DNA from: Pseudomonadota bacterium
GTDB taxonomy: Bacteria > Desulfobacterota > Binatia > Binatales > Binataceae
Assembly (NCBI GenBank): GCA_021323675.1
Contig: JAJPKP010000070.1
Location: 1 to 64,000 of the forward strand
DNA: 64,000 nucleotides
Direction of reading: 5' to 3'
This document shows positions 19,141 through 30,329 of the stretch, piece by piece; the stretch's first letter is position 1, and each line of letters starts with the position of its first letter. A program made the position numbers and the translations under genes. Below the pieces are notes generated by a model. It saw only the letters and a list, made by a program, of their open reading frames with translations, was not told the DNA's origin and ran no database searches.

Positions 19141-20313
19141 CTAACGGTCCTCTTCGGCTACTTTGGAGGGATCGACATCGACGATCGAAAAACGCACCGG
19201 AGGCCTGGCTTTTGCCGCGGCGATCAGATGCGGGTAGAGCTCGAGCGGCATGTCCCTGCCGCCGAGCCCCGCGGCAAAGCCATGGACGCGCGGCGGAGAT
19301 TGCATTTCCGACAAGGCCGCGCGCACTTCGGCGGAGACAATTCCGATTCCGCCCGGCGAAAGCGCGCGTTCCAGCACGATCAGATCCGAGAGTCCCGCGC
19401 ACGCTTTCTGCAGCGCATCGGCCGGAAACGGACGCATCGATCGCAGTTTGATGAGCTTGACCGGACCAAGCTCCGGATATTCGTCGCGCGCATCCAGCAG
19501 CGTTCCGATCACCGAGCCAATCGACAGGATCGCGATGCGCGCATCGGAGGGGCCATCCACCGACACCAGGCCGCCGCATCGCCGGCCGAAGGCCGCTTCA
19601 AAGTCGGCGTCCGCCGCAACAATCTCGTCCTGCGCGCGAAGCAGCGCGCGATGATGCGCGTAGCGCGCCTCGGTGTAGTACTCGGGAGGAACCACGGTTC
19701 CGATGCTCCGCGGATGCATCGGGTCGAGCGCGCGCTCGAATCGATACGGCGGAAGAAACGCATCCACTTGTTCCTGCGCGGGGATTTCGAGCGGCTCGAG
19801 CGTATGGGTCAGCGTGAAGCCGTCCATGCATACCATCACCGGCAACTCCGTTCGCTCGGCGATCCGGTACGCCTGGATTGTGGTGTCGATCGCTTCCTGG
19901 TTGTCGGCGCAGTAAAGCTGAATCCATCCCGCGTCTCGCATCGCCATCGAATCCTGCTGATCGTTCCAGGCCGAGACCGGCGCTCCGACCGCGCGATTCG
20001 CGCAGGTGAGCACGAGCGGGATGCGAAGGCCCGCGATGTTGTACAGCACCTCGGTCATCAGCAGGATTCCCTGCGCCGAGCTTGCGGTGTACGCGCGCGA
20101 ACCGGAGGCGGCCGCGCCCAGCACGACCGAAGCGGCGGAGAACTCGCTTTCGACGCTGACCAGCTCGCATCGCAGCGCGCCGTCCGCGATGAATCTGGCG
20201 AGGTTCTCGACGATATGGGTCTGCGGCGTTATCGGATAGGCGGCGATGACCTGCGGGCGGCATAGCGCCACCGCGCGCGCGACCGCGGCCGAACCCTCGA
20301 TCGCTTCAAGCAT
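19141..20313 (-). CDS. porA: 2-oxoacid:acceptor oxidoreductase, alpha subunit
   Basis: 390 residues, the usual length for a separate PorA subunit. The family's YPITPQT block lies near residues 26-32, followed by VESEFSAASVVLGAAASGSR and the SSAQGILLM region that contacts the cofactor. It forms the catalytic core with the beta subunit. Its start overlaps the gamma gene by 8 bases, showing tight operon packing. The alpha subunit is not fused to gamma, unlike many ketoglutarate oxidoreductases. Confidence 0.92.
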   Translation of the reverse strand: MLEAIEGSAAVARAVALCRPQVIAAYPITPQTHIVENLARFIADGALRCELVSVESEFSAASVVLGAAASGSRAYTASSAQGILLMTEVLYNIAGLRIPLVLTCANRAVGAPVSAWNDQQDSMAMRDAGWIQLYCADNQEAIDTTIQAYRIAERTELPVMVCMDGFTLTHTLEPLEIPAQEQVDAFLPPYRFERALDPMHPRSIGTVVPPEYYTEARYAHHRALLRAQDEIVAADADFEAAFGRRCGGLVSVDGPSDARIAILSIGSVIGTLLDARDEYPELGPVKLIKLRSMRPFPADALQKACAGLSDLIVLERALSPGGIGIVSAEVRAALSEMQSPPRVHGFAAGLGGRDMPLELYPHLIAAAKARPPVRFSIVDVDPSKVAEEDR

Positions 20314-20875
20314 CGCCGCGCTCCTTCCATGCGCCCGCGATGACGCGCAGCGCCGCCGCGCGCATCAAGGCGACGTTGCGCCGCTGCTCTTCGCCCGCAA
20401 AGCGGCGAACGATCACCGCTTCGAGCGCATCGAGCGGGAGCAATTCGGTCAGGGTGAGCAACGCCGCGAGCAGCGCGGTGTTTGGAATCGGCTCGCCCAG
20501 AATCTCCGCCGCCATCGCGCTTGCCGGAATCGTCGCGATATTCACTTCCGGCGCGGAAAGGCCGAGTTCGCCGGGCGTCCTCGGTGAATTGACCAACACG
20601 CCCGCACCCGGCCGCAAGCCCTGCAACGCTCCGCCGTCATGCAACAGTCCCCGATCCTGGACGATCACGTAATGCGGCTCGCGCACCAGGCATCGCCGCC
20701 GCACCGGCCGATCGCTGATTCGGACGAACGATGCGACCGGTGCGCCGCGCCGCTCCGGCCCGAACGTGGGGAACGCCTGCGCGAAGCGGCCCGCTTCGAA
20801 AGCGGCACGGGCGAGCATATACGCGGCCACGACATTTCCCTGACCGCCCCTGCCATCGATCCGTATCTCGGTCAT
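20306..20875 (-). CDS. porG: 2-oxoacid:acceptor oxidoreductase, gamma subunit
   Basis: 189 residues from the ATG at 20875; a start 9 codons earlier is possible but would put extra residues before the conserved MTEIRIDGRGGQG opening. The GRGGQGNV loop and AQAFPTFGPERRG block are typical of PorG, which binds coenzyme A. First gene of the leftward operon; its promoter should lie in the 220 bases between it and the divergent cysK. Confidence 0.9.
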   Translation of the reverse strand: MTEIRIDGRGGQGNVVAAYMLARAAFEAGRFAQAFPTFGPERRGAPVASFVRISDRPVRRRCLVREPHYVIVQDRGLLHDGGALQGLRPGAGVLVNSPRTPGELGLSAPEVNIATIPASAMAAEILGEPIPNTALLAALLTLTELLPLDALEAVIVRRFAGEEQRRNVALMRAAALRVIAGAWKERGDA

Positions 20876-21095
20876 GGCCGGCACAAGCAGATGAGGCAGC
20901 AACTAGTGTGCCGTGGCGATACAGCGGCATTTGCGAGCCCGAGATTCTCCGCGGCGGTGCGCAAGTGTCGCCTTTGGACACATCCCGTTCGATGTTCATC
21001 GGCCGCGGCGGATACAATTGTGATTTCAGATGCAGTCGCGCAAAGGCTAAGCTGTAGCCGGTTGCGAAAAAGCCGGAGTACCCAAGGAGAAGCTG

Positions 21096-22058
21096 ATGCC
21101 GCGCTGGTATGAAGACAACTCGAAATCCATCGGTCATACACCGCTGGTCAGGCTGAATCGCGTCATTGACGGCGGCCGCGCGACGGTCCTCGCAAAGATC
21201 GAAGGGCGCAATCCGGCTTATTCCGTCAAATGCCGCATCGGGGCCGCGATGGTCTGGGATGCGGAGAAGCGCGGCCTGCTCGGTCCGGGCAAGGAGCTGG
21301 TCGAGCCAACCAGCGGCAACACCGGTATCGCGCTCGCTTTCGTGGCGGCGGCGCGCAGAATTCCGCTCACGCTCACGATGCCGGACACGATGAGCATCGA
21401 GCGGCGCAAGCTGCTGATCGCCTACGGAGCGAAACTCGAACTGACACCGGGATCGCGCGGGATGAACGGCGCGATCGCCAAGGCCGAGCAAATCGTCGAA
21501 TCCGATCCCGCGCGCTACGTGCTTCTGCAGCAGTTCAAGAATCCCGCAAATCCCGCGATCCACGAAGCCACCACCGGCCCTGAAATCTGGGAAGACACGG
21601 ACGGAGCGATCGATATCTTCGTGTCGGGCGTCGGCACCGGCGGCACCATCACCGGCGTGTCGCGCTACATCAAGCGCACCAAAGGAAAACCGATCATTTC
21701 AGTTGCCATCGAGCCGACGGGCAGCCCCGTCCTCACGCAAACGCGCGCGGGCCTGCCGCTCCAGCCGGGACCGCATCAGATCCAGGGTATCGGAGCCGGG
21801 TTCGTGCCCGACGTGCTGGACATGTCGCTGGTGGATGAGATCGAGCAGGTCAGCAACGACGAGGCGATCGAATACGCGCGCAGGCTCGCGCGCGAAGAGG
21901 GGATAATCGCCGGCATCTCGAGCGGCGCGGCGGCGGTCGCGGCGCGAATCGCAAAGCGCCCCGAGCACGCGGGCAAAACCATCGTCGTGGTGCTGCCCGA
22001 CTCGGGCGAGCGCTACCTGAGTTCGGTTCTGTTCGCCGGGATGTTCGACGAAAAGTGA
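21096..22058 (+). CDS. cysK: Cysteine synthase (O-acetylserine sulfhydrylase)
   Basis: 320 residues. The PLP lysine is Lys45 in SVKCRIG, the substrate loop is TSGNTG (72-77) and the phosphate-binding loop is in [10 protein letters not shown]. Length and the C-terminal GERYLSS block are CysK-like, with no regulatory CBS pair. It makes cysteine from O-acetylserine and sulfide. It is transcribed away from the oxidoreductase operon. The enzyme could feed the cysteine-using synthetase about 16 kb away, but that is only a metabolic link. Confidence 0.95.
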   Translation: MPRWYEDNSKSIGHTPLVRLNRVIDGGRATVLAKIEGRNPAYSVKCRIGAAMVWDAEKRGLLGPGKELVEPTSGNTGIALAFVAAARRIPLTLTMPDTMSIERRKLLIAYGAKLELTPGSRGMNGAIAKAEQIVESDPARYVLLQQFKNPANPAIHEATTGPEIWEDTDGAIDIFVSGVGTGGTITGVSRYIKRTKGKPIISVAIEPTGSPVLTQTRAGLPLQPGPHQIQGIGAGFVPDVLDMSLVDEIEQVSNDEAIEYARRLAREEGIIAGISSGAAAVAARIAKRPEHAGKTIVVVLPDSGERYLSSVLFAGMFDEK

Positions 22059-22073
22059 AGCCCGGCGCGACTT

Positions 22074-23852
<1,779 letters not shown>

Positions 23853-23914
23853 ATCAGGTCAGCTCCCTTGTCAAGACCGTTTGAGTTTCGTCGATCCGGC
23901 CCGCCTATGGCAAG

Positions 23915-24352
23915 ATGCGGCGGATGGCTTCCGCGCGGGATATCGAACGCGAACTCGAAAGCTTCTACCGGGACTATATCGACCTGTTCAACCGCGAGGA
24001 GGTCGAGGAGTTTCTCCGCTATTTCGCAAGCCCGTACGTTTCCATCTCGGGCGCGCGCGGCATCAACGTGATCGCGAACGATGCCGGCCACGCGTCCGAC
24101 TTCCGCCGTATAATGGCGGCGCTGCGGAGCCGCGGATGGGTGCGGTCGGAGATCGTGAAGATCAAGACGTGGGCGATGGACGAGAATGTGGGGATGATTC
24201 TCGCCGATGTAATCCGGCGCAAGTCCGACAATTCAATTCTCGAAGAGATCCGCGCCTGCTACCTCGTCCGCCGCGAGGCGCAAGCATGGAAGATCGCGAC
24301 GATCACCGAGGTAAAACCTCCATTCCGCGGCCCCGGCGACATCGCGAGATGA
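23915..24352 (+). CDS. NTF2/ketosteroid isomerase-like protein
   Basis: 145 residues (142 if the ATG at 23924 is used). It shows an N-terminal helix (ARDIERELESFYRDYIDLFNREEVEEFL), a strand with SPYVSISG, and C-terminal strands LEEIRACYLVRREAQAWKIATITE, the layout of the SnoaL/KSI fold. There are no clear catalytic residues. It is divergent from the flavin monooxygenase gene with only 62 bases between, so a shared promoter region is likely. Confidence 0.75.
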   Translation: MRRMASARDIERELESFYRDYIDLFNREEVEEFLRYFASPYVSISGARGINVIANDAGHASDFRRIMAALRSRGWVRSEIVKIKTWAMDENVGMILADVIRRKSDNSILEEIRACYLVRREAQAWKIATITEVKPPFRGPGDIAR

Positions 24353-24374
24353 GCAGCTCCCCGGACCGCATCGG

Positions 24375-24857
24375 CTACTTCGATTTGCGCTTCAGCCGCG
24401 CCTTGCTTTCCGGCGGCCAGATCTCATCGATCTTGTAGAACGCCCTGAATGCCTTCGCGCCCTTGGGCAGCTCCAGCCAGGCGAGCTTGCTTCGCGTGAA
24501 GATGTGCACATCCGGCGTGACCGACTCCGGATGGTCGAGCGTGCCGGCGCGCACGAAGTACGCATCGTTGGGCGCGCCGTGGTAGTCGCTCCATACGTAG
24601 GTGCCGCATCGCCCGCAGAAGAACACATCATGCGCCTGTCCGGTACCGCCGGCGAGCCGGAAAGATTTCGGAGCCGCAGCGCCGGTAAGCTCGACGAACG
24701 CTTTTTCGATCCAGATATTGATCACGAACGCGCTGCCGGTAATCCGCTGGCAATCGCGGCAATGGCACGCATGCACGATCAGCGCATCGGCCGCGAGCCG
24801 GTATCGAACCTCCCCGCACGCGCATCCGCCCGCAAGATTCAAAGTTTTCCCGCCCAT
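24375..24857 (-). CDS. GFA-family zinc protein
   Basis: 160 residues from ATG 24857; the frame is open further upstream but the fold begins here. Zinc-binding cysteines of the glutathione-dependent formaldehyde-activating fold are visible: CAC (Cys12, Cys14), CHCRDC (Cys31, 33, 36) and a later FFCGRCGTYVW. Most members are not formaldehyde enzymes, and the function is generally unknown. Confidence 0.87.
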   Translation of the reverse strand: MGGKTLNLAGGCACGEVRYRLAADALIVHACHCRDCQRITGSAFVINIWIEKAFVELTGAAAPKSFRLAGGTGQAHDVFFCGRCGTYVWSDYHGAPNDAYFVRAGTLDHPESVTPDVHIFTRSKLAWLELPKGAKAFRAFYKIDEIWPPESKARLKRKSK

Positions 24858-25035
24858 GTCGCCTCTCCTCGAAGAATTTCGAAGAGGCGTATCACAAAAC
24901 CCGCAGCGCCGACTTTGCAAAAATTGCTGTTTTGAAAAAAGACTGAATCCGGTCGAAACCCGGCGATGACTCCCGGGTTTGACTCCTCTGGAGCGCCTAA
25001 CGTATGTTAGGGGCGACAAAGCAAGGAGTCCTGCG

Positions 25036-26073
25036 ATGCCGCATGAATCTCGGCTTTCGTTTTCCCGCGAAGAACTGCTCGCCAACGTTCCCGTCAAACA
25101 GCCGCTGATCGTTGGCGGCGTGCGATGCCACGGCGGTTTCGATGCCGACGGCAACTACCATTCGCCGCGCACCCTATGGCGCAATCCCGCCGTGCGCGCC
25201 TGGCAGGAGCAGCATCTGCGCACCTCGCCGCTTCCTCTCGTCGAGATTCCCGACGATGCCGTCCCGCCGCATTCCATCAGCGCCGAACAGGCCAAATTTC
25301 TGATCCGCGAGGGCGTGCGCGAACCCGTCGTGCGCATCCTCACCGAAATCGCGATCGTCGAAGGATTCGGCGCGATGATCCGCGAGCTGCCGGTCCCGCC
25401 GCTCGCTTCGTTTGTCCGCGAAGATGTAACCGCCACCGCGCTCGAGCATCTGACCCGCGGCCTGTTCGAAGCCCACGCCCGCGACGAGGCCGGATGGGAA
25501 CAGGAGGGCGGCCATCGCCAGATGTGGAATGCGGCCCGCGACGCCGCGCTCTCGAATCCTCACATCTCTCCCGAAATCTTCGCGGAGGTGATGGCGCGGC
25601 GCGTGCCCGAGCCCGCGCAGATGTTCCCCGCGCTCGATGCGCCCGTGGAGCGGCTGCTCCGGTTCATGGTGAACGTGCTCGCGATCGAAGTGTTCGCGCG
25701 CTCGACCTTCGCCTGGGCCGAAGATGTGCTCTCCGACCCGGCCGTCTCCGACGCGCCCGTGGAGGCCGGCAGCCTCATTCGATACATCCGCTCCGACGAA
25801 GCGCCGCACGTTGAATACCTGCGCACCGCGCTTTCCGAAATTTCGGCGCGCACGCTCTATGGCGGCGGCAAGGAGTTTTCCGGCAAGGAAGTCGTCGATG
25901 CGCTCATGAACCGGACGCTGCGCGCGATGATTCGCCGCCGCCTCGAAGAACAGCCGGCGAGCATGCGCGACGTAATCCGGCGCACCGCCAAACGCGCCGA
26001 CGTCGAAGACATCATCGCGCACTACGATGCGCTCGCGACGCCCTGGACCGCGCCCGCGCGCTTCGTGAACTAG
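25036..26073 (+). CDS. Unrecognised protein with a complete di-iron ligand pattern (ferritin-like suspected)
   Basis: 345 residues from ATG 25036, preceded by AAGGAG at 25022-25027. I do not recognise the family. The sequence contains Glu104 or Glu109 in a helix (ILTEIAIVEGF), an ExxH in EQEGGH (Glu157, His160), a further helix Glu (IEVF, Glu218) and a second ExxH in DEAPH (Glu255, His258). E...ExxH...E...ExxH is the ligand order of ferritin-like di-iron oxidases and oxygenases. Helix-rich predicted content between these sites fits a four-helix bundle. The first 90 residues are outside it. It stands alone and converges on asnS. An oxygen-dependent oxidase or hydroxylase role is inference. Confidence 0.7.
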   Translation: MPHESRLSFSREELLANVPVKQPLIVGGVRCHGGFDADGNYHSPRTLWRNPAVRAWQEQHLRTSPLPLVEIPDDAVPPHSISAEQAKFLIREGVREPVVRILTEIAIVEGFGAMIRELPVPPLASFVREDVTATALEHLTRGLFEAHARDEAGWEQEGGHRQMWNAARDAALSNPHISPEIFAEVMARRVPEPAQMFPALDAPVERLLRFMVNVLAIEVFARSTFAWAEDVLSDPAVSDAPVEAGSLIRYIRSDEAPHVEYLRTALSEISARTLYGGGKEFSGKEVVDALMNRTLRAMIRRRLEEQPASMRDVIRRTAKRADVEDIIAHYDALATPWTAPARFVN

Positions 26074-27381
26074 TCAGGGCTCGATTCGTTCCATCATCCG
26101 CGGGAACGGGATGCATTCGCGGACGTGGTGGATGCCGCAGAGCCATCCCGTCATCCGCTCGATCCCCATCCCGAATCCGGCGTGCGGTACCGAACCGTAC
26201 CTGCGCAGATCGAGATACCATTCGAACGGCTGAAGCGGCAGGCCGTGGGAGAGAATCTTGTTCCTGAGCGTGTCGTAATCGTCTTCGCGCTGGCCCCCGC
26301 CGATAATCTCGCCGTGCCCCTCGGGCGCGAGCATATCGACGCATAGCGCCACCTCGGGACGGGCGGGGTCCTGCTTCATGTAAAAGGCTTTGCACTGGGT
26401 GGGGTAGCGATGGACCATCACGGGGCGATCGAATTCGCTCGACAGGACGGTTTCTTCGTCGCCGCCGAAATCGTCGCCCCACTTCACCTCCGCGCCCTTC
26501 GCGCGAAGCCGCTCGATCGCCTCGTCGTAGGCGATTCGCGGATACGGCGTTTTCGCGGCGGGCTCGAGTTTGGAGATATCGCGTTCCAGGGTCTTGAGCT
26601 CCACGGCGCGCCGCTCGATCACGCGCCCGACAATATACGACACGAAGTCCTCGGCCAGCCGCATGTCGTCGTCGAGGTCGAAGTAGGCGACCTCCGGCTC
26701 GACCATCCAGAACTCGGTCAGATGCCGCCGTGTCTTGGATTTTTCCGCGCGAAAGGTCGGGCCGAAGCAGTAAACCTTGCCGAAGGCGAGCGCGCCCGCT
26801 TCCGCATAAAGTTGGCCGCTCTGGGTCAGATACGCCTTGCGCTCGCCGAAATAGTCGAGCTCGAAAAGATTGGTCGTGCCTTCGCATGAAGTCGGCGTCA
26901 GGATGGGGGCATCGAAAAGCACGAAGCCGCGGCTATGGAAGAAATCGCGGCAGGCCTGCGCCACTTCGCTGCGGATGCGCAGGATCGCGTGCTGGCGCGA
27001 CGATCGCACCCAGAGATGGCGATGGTCGAGCAGGAAGGCGACGCCGTGTTCCTTGGGAGTGATCGGGTAGTCGGATGACGGCGCGACCTGGCGCACCTGC
27101 CGGGCGGTAAGCTCGATTCCGCCGGGCGCGCGCTTGTCTTCGCGCGCCACGCCCACCACTTCGATCGAAGTTTCCTGGCCCATGTGGTCGGCCGCGACAA
27201 ACGCTTCGTCGCCGAGGTCCGCTTTGGAAGCGACGCACTGGCATATTCCTGTTCCATCGCGCACCAGCAGGAAATGCAACTTGCCGCTCGAACGCCGATT
27301 ATAAAGCCATCCCCGCAGGACGACCTCTTCTCCGAGATGGTTCTTCAGGTCTTCGATATAAACCGATGGCATGGCTGCCAT
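26074..27381 (-). CDS. asnS: Asparaginyl-tRNA synthetase
   Basis: 435 residues, class II synthetase. An N-terminal OB-fold anticodon domain ([19 protein letters not shown]) leads into the catalytic domain with motif 2 near [10 protein letters not shown] and motif 3 GFGMGIERM. The insertion pattern and length fit AsnS rather than AspS (about 590 residues). It charges tRNA-Asn. The start could be ATG 27381 or the one 9 bases later; neither has a clear ribosome site. It abuts the previous gene's stop codon tail to tail. Confidence 0.95.
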   Translation of the reverse strand: MAAMPSVYIEDLKNHLGEEVVLRGWLYNRRSSGKLHFLLVRDGTGICQCVASKADLGDEAFVAADHMGQETSIEVVGVAREDKRAPGGIELTARQVRQVAPSSDYPITPKEHGVAFLLDHRHLWVRSSRQHAILRIRSEVAQACRDFFHSRGFVLFDAPILTPTSCEGTTNLFELDYFGERKAYLTQSGQLYAEAGALAFGKVYCFGPTFRAEKSKTRRHLTEFWMVEPEVAYFDLDDDMRLAEDFVSYIVGRVIERRAVELKTLERDISKLEPAAKTPYPRIAYDEAIERLRAKGAEVKWGDDFGGDEETVLSSEFDRPVMVHRYPTQCKAFYMKQDPARPEVALCVDMLAPEGHGEIIGGGQREDDYDTLRNKILSHGLPLQPFEWYLDLRRYGSVPHAGFGMGIERMTGWLCGIHHVRECIPFPRMMERIEP

Positions 27382-27535
27382 TTAAGCATAACCACCGCCG
27401 CAAGCGGGTACCTGATTCGACCGCCATTCGTGGTGGTTCGCAATTGGCATCTCGTCTCGAATCGTGCTGGTTTTCGGTTCGTTCGTTGGAATCGTCGCGA
27501 TCTTTGAGTCTATGATCAGGCAGAGGAGGTTGCCC

Positions 27536-27688
27536 ATGAAGTACGCTGACGTGTTGGCACTCCGTGACCTTACGATCCGGGACATTCTCCTGACAAAGTT
27601 GGGAGATACTGAAGAACAAAAGCGCAACCTCGGACTGATCTTTGACGCTGCCGTGAAAGCAGCGAACAAAGACGTGGCAACTGCGTGA
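27536..27688 (+). CDS. Small protein, 50 residues, function unknown
   Basis: Supported by a strong AGGAGG ribosome site at 27523-27528, 7 bases before the ATG. The product MKYADVLALRDLTIRD... is charged, helix-prone and has no signal or membrane segment. A longer in-frame start upstream adds hydrophobic residues and lacks such a site. No family recognised. It lies between asnS (divergent) and the CvpA gene. Confidence 0.5.
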   Translation: MKYADVLALRDLTIRDILLTKLGDTEEQKRNLGLIFDAAVKAANKDVATA

Positions 27689-27777
27689 CATGTTTGGTAG
27701 CGATGTAAGCTGTCAAATTCTAAAGCGGATAGAAGAGACAGCTCAGTCCGCGGTGGAAACTCCCCTTTGACGCGCCA

Positions 27778-27957
27778 ATGCCGAAGTGGCAGGTCGATTG
27801 CCTTGACCGGAGGCTGTCAATTCTCTCGGCAATCTCGAGCGTCCCTCTCATACCGCACCAAATCAGCGCGGCGCTGCGCTCATACGCAAAACGAATCTTC
27901 AACGCCAGCGACCAAGACATAGACGCGTATTTGGCATCTCGCTCGCTCCCTAAATAG
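27778..27957 (+). CDS. Possible small ORF, 59 residues
   Basis: ATG 27778 to TAG 27957, product starting MPKWQVDCLDRRLSIL and ending SRSLPK. The frame stays open upstream to about 27735 and the composition looks protein-like (amphipathic helices, few repeats), but there is no ribosome site. It follows the 50-residue gene by about 90 bases. It could be a short gene, a decayed gene or chance. The rest of 27689-28040 shows nothing else. Confidence 0.25.
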   Translation: MPKWQVDCLDRRLSILSAISSVPLIPHQISAALRSYAKRIFNASDQDIDAYLASRSLPK

Positions 27958-28040
27958 ACTCAGCGCGACTCAAAATCGGGGCGCCGCGTGCTGTGCGGTG
28001 TTTATTACGCCGTTCGGCGCGGGTAACCTTCTGGGCGGCG

Positions 28041-28619
28041 ATGAATGCGTTTGATTTGGTGGTGTTGGCGGTGGTGGCGGTTGGCGCGCTTCATGGCTTG
28101 CGCCAGGGACTGCTCACGATGGTGACCTCGGTCATCGCGCTTGCCGCATCGCTCTACCTGGCCTCGCTTCACTACACCGAAGGCGCCGCGATCATCGGCC
28201 GCCAGTTCGGCACTTCATCCACGCTCGCGGCGGTGCTCGGCTACGTGGCCGTGTTCCTTATCGTGTTCGTGGTGGTCCAGTTCGCCGGCGCGACGGTCGT
28301 AAGCCTGCTCAGGATGGCGAGTCTCGGATGGATCGATCGGCTCGCGGGCGGATTTTTGGGTGCGGGCATCGCCGCCGCGATTGCCGGATTGGCGGTGATG
28401 CTGCTGACGACCGTGCTTCCCGCCAACGCCGCGCTGCTTCGCGATTCCGAAGCGGCGCCGATGCTGCTCGCGTACGATGCGATGCTCGTGCGGTACATCC
28501 CCGATCAGGCCAAGGAGGCATACGAGCGCAACCGGGACGCGCTGATGCGCGGATGGATTGCGGCGGCGGCCAAGAGCGCGCTCAGCGAATCTCCGACGCC
28601 GTCACCGGCCCAGCACTGA
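28041..28619 (+). CDS. cvpA: CvpA family membrane protein
   Basis: 192 residues from ATG 28041. The family start NAFDLVVLAVVAVGALHGLRQG is present, followed by four hydrophobic segments (about 4-22, 28-46, 66-86, 103-125) and a hydrophilic C-terminal tail. CvpA proteins sit in the inner membrane and are linked to colicin V export, envelope integrity and stress tolerance, with no agreed mechanism. Ends before a bidirectional hairpin terminator. Confidence 0.85.
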   Translation: MNAFDLVVLAVVAVGALHGLRQGLLTMVTSVIALAASLYLASLHYTEGAAIIGRQFGTSSTLAAVLGYVAVFLIVFVVVQFAGATVVSLLRMASLGWIDRLAGGFLGAGIAAAIAGLAVMLLTTVLPANAALLRDSEAAPMLLAYDAMLVRYIPDQAKEAYERNRDALMRGWIAAAAKSALSESPTPSPAQH

Positions 28620-28650
28620 CGGACCTCCCGACCCGAAAAGCGAAATAAAA

Positions 28651-28684
28651 GGGGCAGGCCGCGGATTGTTCCGCCGCCTGCCCC
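28651..28684. terminator. Bidirectional rho-independent terminator
   Basis: Hairpin with GGGGCAGG on the left and CCTGCCCC on the right, the stem extended by GCGG/CCGC with a small bulge and an ATTGTT loop. It has an A-run before it (ATAAAA) and TT after it. It lies between convergent cvpA and trxA; the A-run favours termination of the leftward trxA transcript. Confidence 0.75.
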
Positions 28685-28718
28685 TTGACTATTTGAAGAC
28701 CGAGTTCGCGTTCGCTGG

Positions 28719-29051
28719 TCAAGCGAGCGCGCCGTCAACCGCGCGCACCAGATGGCCTTTCGGCACCGCTCCGACGATCTGTTCCTTAACCTGTCCGCCC
28801 TTGATGATGAGCAGGTTGGGAATTCCGCGCACGCCGTAGCGCGCCGGAGTCTGCGGATTGTCGTCCACGTTTACCTTAACGACCTTGAGGCGTCCCGCGT
28901 ATTCGTTGGCGAGGTCGTCAACGATCGGCGCGATTGCGCGGCACGGTCCGCACCACGGCGCCCAGAAATCGACCAGGACCGGCTCGGACGATTTCAGCAC
29001 TTCCTGTTCAAACGTGGCGTCGGTTACATGAAGGACTTTGTCACTGGCCAT
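28719..29051 (-). CDS. trxA: Thioredoxin
   Basis: 110 residues from ATG 29051, the standard length. The redox site is WCGPC (33-37, Cys34 and Cys37), preceded by VLVDFWAP and followed by the cis-Pro in GIPNLLI. Cytoplasmic disulfide reductase, acting with thioredoxin reductase. Single gene with its own promoter region. Confidence 0.97.
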   Translation of the reverse strand: MASDKVLHVTDATFEQEVLKSSEPVLVDFWAPWCGPCRAIAPIVDDLANEYAGRLKVVKVNVDDNPQTPARYGVRGIPNLLIIKGGQVKEQIVGAVPKGHLVRAVDGALA

Positions 29052-29227
29052 CGCGATGATTCTCCTCGCCGTCAGGTGGATGTTTTGAACATAGGAACGC
29101 CGGACCGGGCAGTCAAGGCGGAGCACGAAAGGCGAAGATCCAACCGTCGCGGGCACATCGCTCGAATCTTCGCGTGATCATTCTCCGCGACCCGCGTATG
29201 ATGCGCGCGACCCGGCGAATCCATGCG

Positions 29228-30226
29228 CTATCGAGCTTGCGCCGCTGAATGCTGCGATGCGCCGTCCGCCAGCAGGCTCTGCGCGCCGCGCAGTGCTGCT
29301 TCGGTCTCGCGCAGCAGGTCGGCAAACACTTCCGCCGCCGGCTTGATCTCGCGGATAAGTCCGGCGCTCTGACCGGTCGGCATAAAGGTCCGGTTCGGGT
29401 CGGCATTTTCACCGCGCAGTCCGGCAAAACCCATCACCCCGTTGCGCTGCGAGACCTGCGCCTGCATCGGGAAGGGCTGGATCTTCGATGGGTCGCGTTC
29501 CCATTCGAGCGCGTACTGGGTGCGGATCACGCGGCACGGCTTGCCCGTGTAGCATCGCGTACGAATCGTCGAGTCGTCGCGGGCCTTGACGATCGATTCG
29601 CGGTACGCGGGCGCCGCCTGCGCCTCGGGCGTCGCGATGAAGCGCGTGCCGATCACGACGCCCTGCGCCCCCAGCATCATCGCCGCCGCGATCTGGCTTC
29701 CGTGCGCGATTCCGCCGGCGGCGAGCACCGGCAGCCTGACCGCCCGCAGCATCTGCGGAACCAGCGACATCATCCCGATCTCGCCGGTGTGTCCGCCCGC
29801 TTCGGTGCCCTGCGCGACGACGACGTCGGCGCCGGCCTCCTGCGCTTTTTCGCCGTGATGCACCTTGCCGCACATCACCGCAACCTTCATCCCGTGATCG
29901 TGCATCGTCTTGATGAACTCGCTCGGCACGGCGAGTCCGGCGACGAAGATGCGCACCTTTTCCTCGATCAGCACCGGCATATGCGGGCGCATCATGTCCG
30001 GAATCGGGGCGAGCAGGTCAACGGCGAAGGGCTTGTCGGTAAGCTCGCGAGTCTTGCGGATTTCGGCGCGCAGATGATCGGGCGAGAGCGAGGCGGCGCC
30101 GATTACGCCCAGGCCTCCCGCGTTGGAAACGGCGGCGACCAGCTCGTGCATCGCAACGCCGCCCATCCCGGCCAGCAGAATCGGGTATTTGATCCCGAAA
30201 TAATCGCAAATGGATGTGTGCAGCAT
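29228..30226 (-). CDS. Nitronate monooxygenase-like FMN protein
   Basis: 332 residues, TIM barrel of the 2-nitropropane dioxygenase/NMO family. Visible blocks are the N-terminal KYPILLAGMGGVA, the VVAQGTEAGGHTG loop and the FMN phosphate motifs LAAGGIAHGSQI and GAQGVVIGTRFI. Family members oxidise alkyl nitronates, but similar proteins act as enoyl reductases or detoxify propionate-3-nitronate. The exact activity is uncertain. Confidence 0.88.
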   Translation of the reverse strand: MLHTSICDYFGIKYPILLAGMGGVAMHELVAAVSNAGGLGVIGAASLSPDHLRAEIRKTRELTDKPFAVDLLAPIPDMMRPHMPVLIEEKVRIFVAGLAVPSEFIKTMHDHGMKVAVMCGKVHHGEKAQEAGADVVVAQGTEAGGHTGEIGMMSLVPQMLRAVRLPVLAAGGIAHGSQIAAAMMLGAQGVVIGTRFIATPEAQAAPAYRESIVKARDDSTIRTRCYTGKPCRVIRTQYALEWERDPSKIQPFPMQAQVSQRNGVMGFAGLRGENADPNRTFMPTGQSAGLIREIKPAAEVFADLLRETEAALRGAQSLLADGASQHSAAQAR

Positions 30227-30329
30227 GGGAGAGTCTCCTGCGTGGGCCGCATTGACGATGCTGGCCCCGGCTCGATCCCTATACTGTGCCGTTCAACAGC
30301 CAAGCAAGCGCGAAGGGCGCGGGCGGCCG

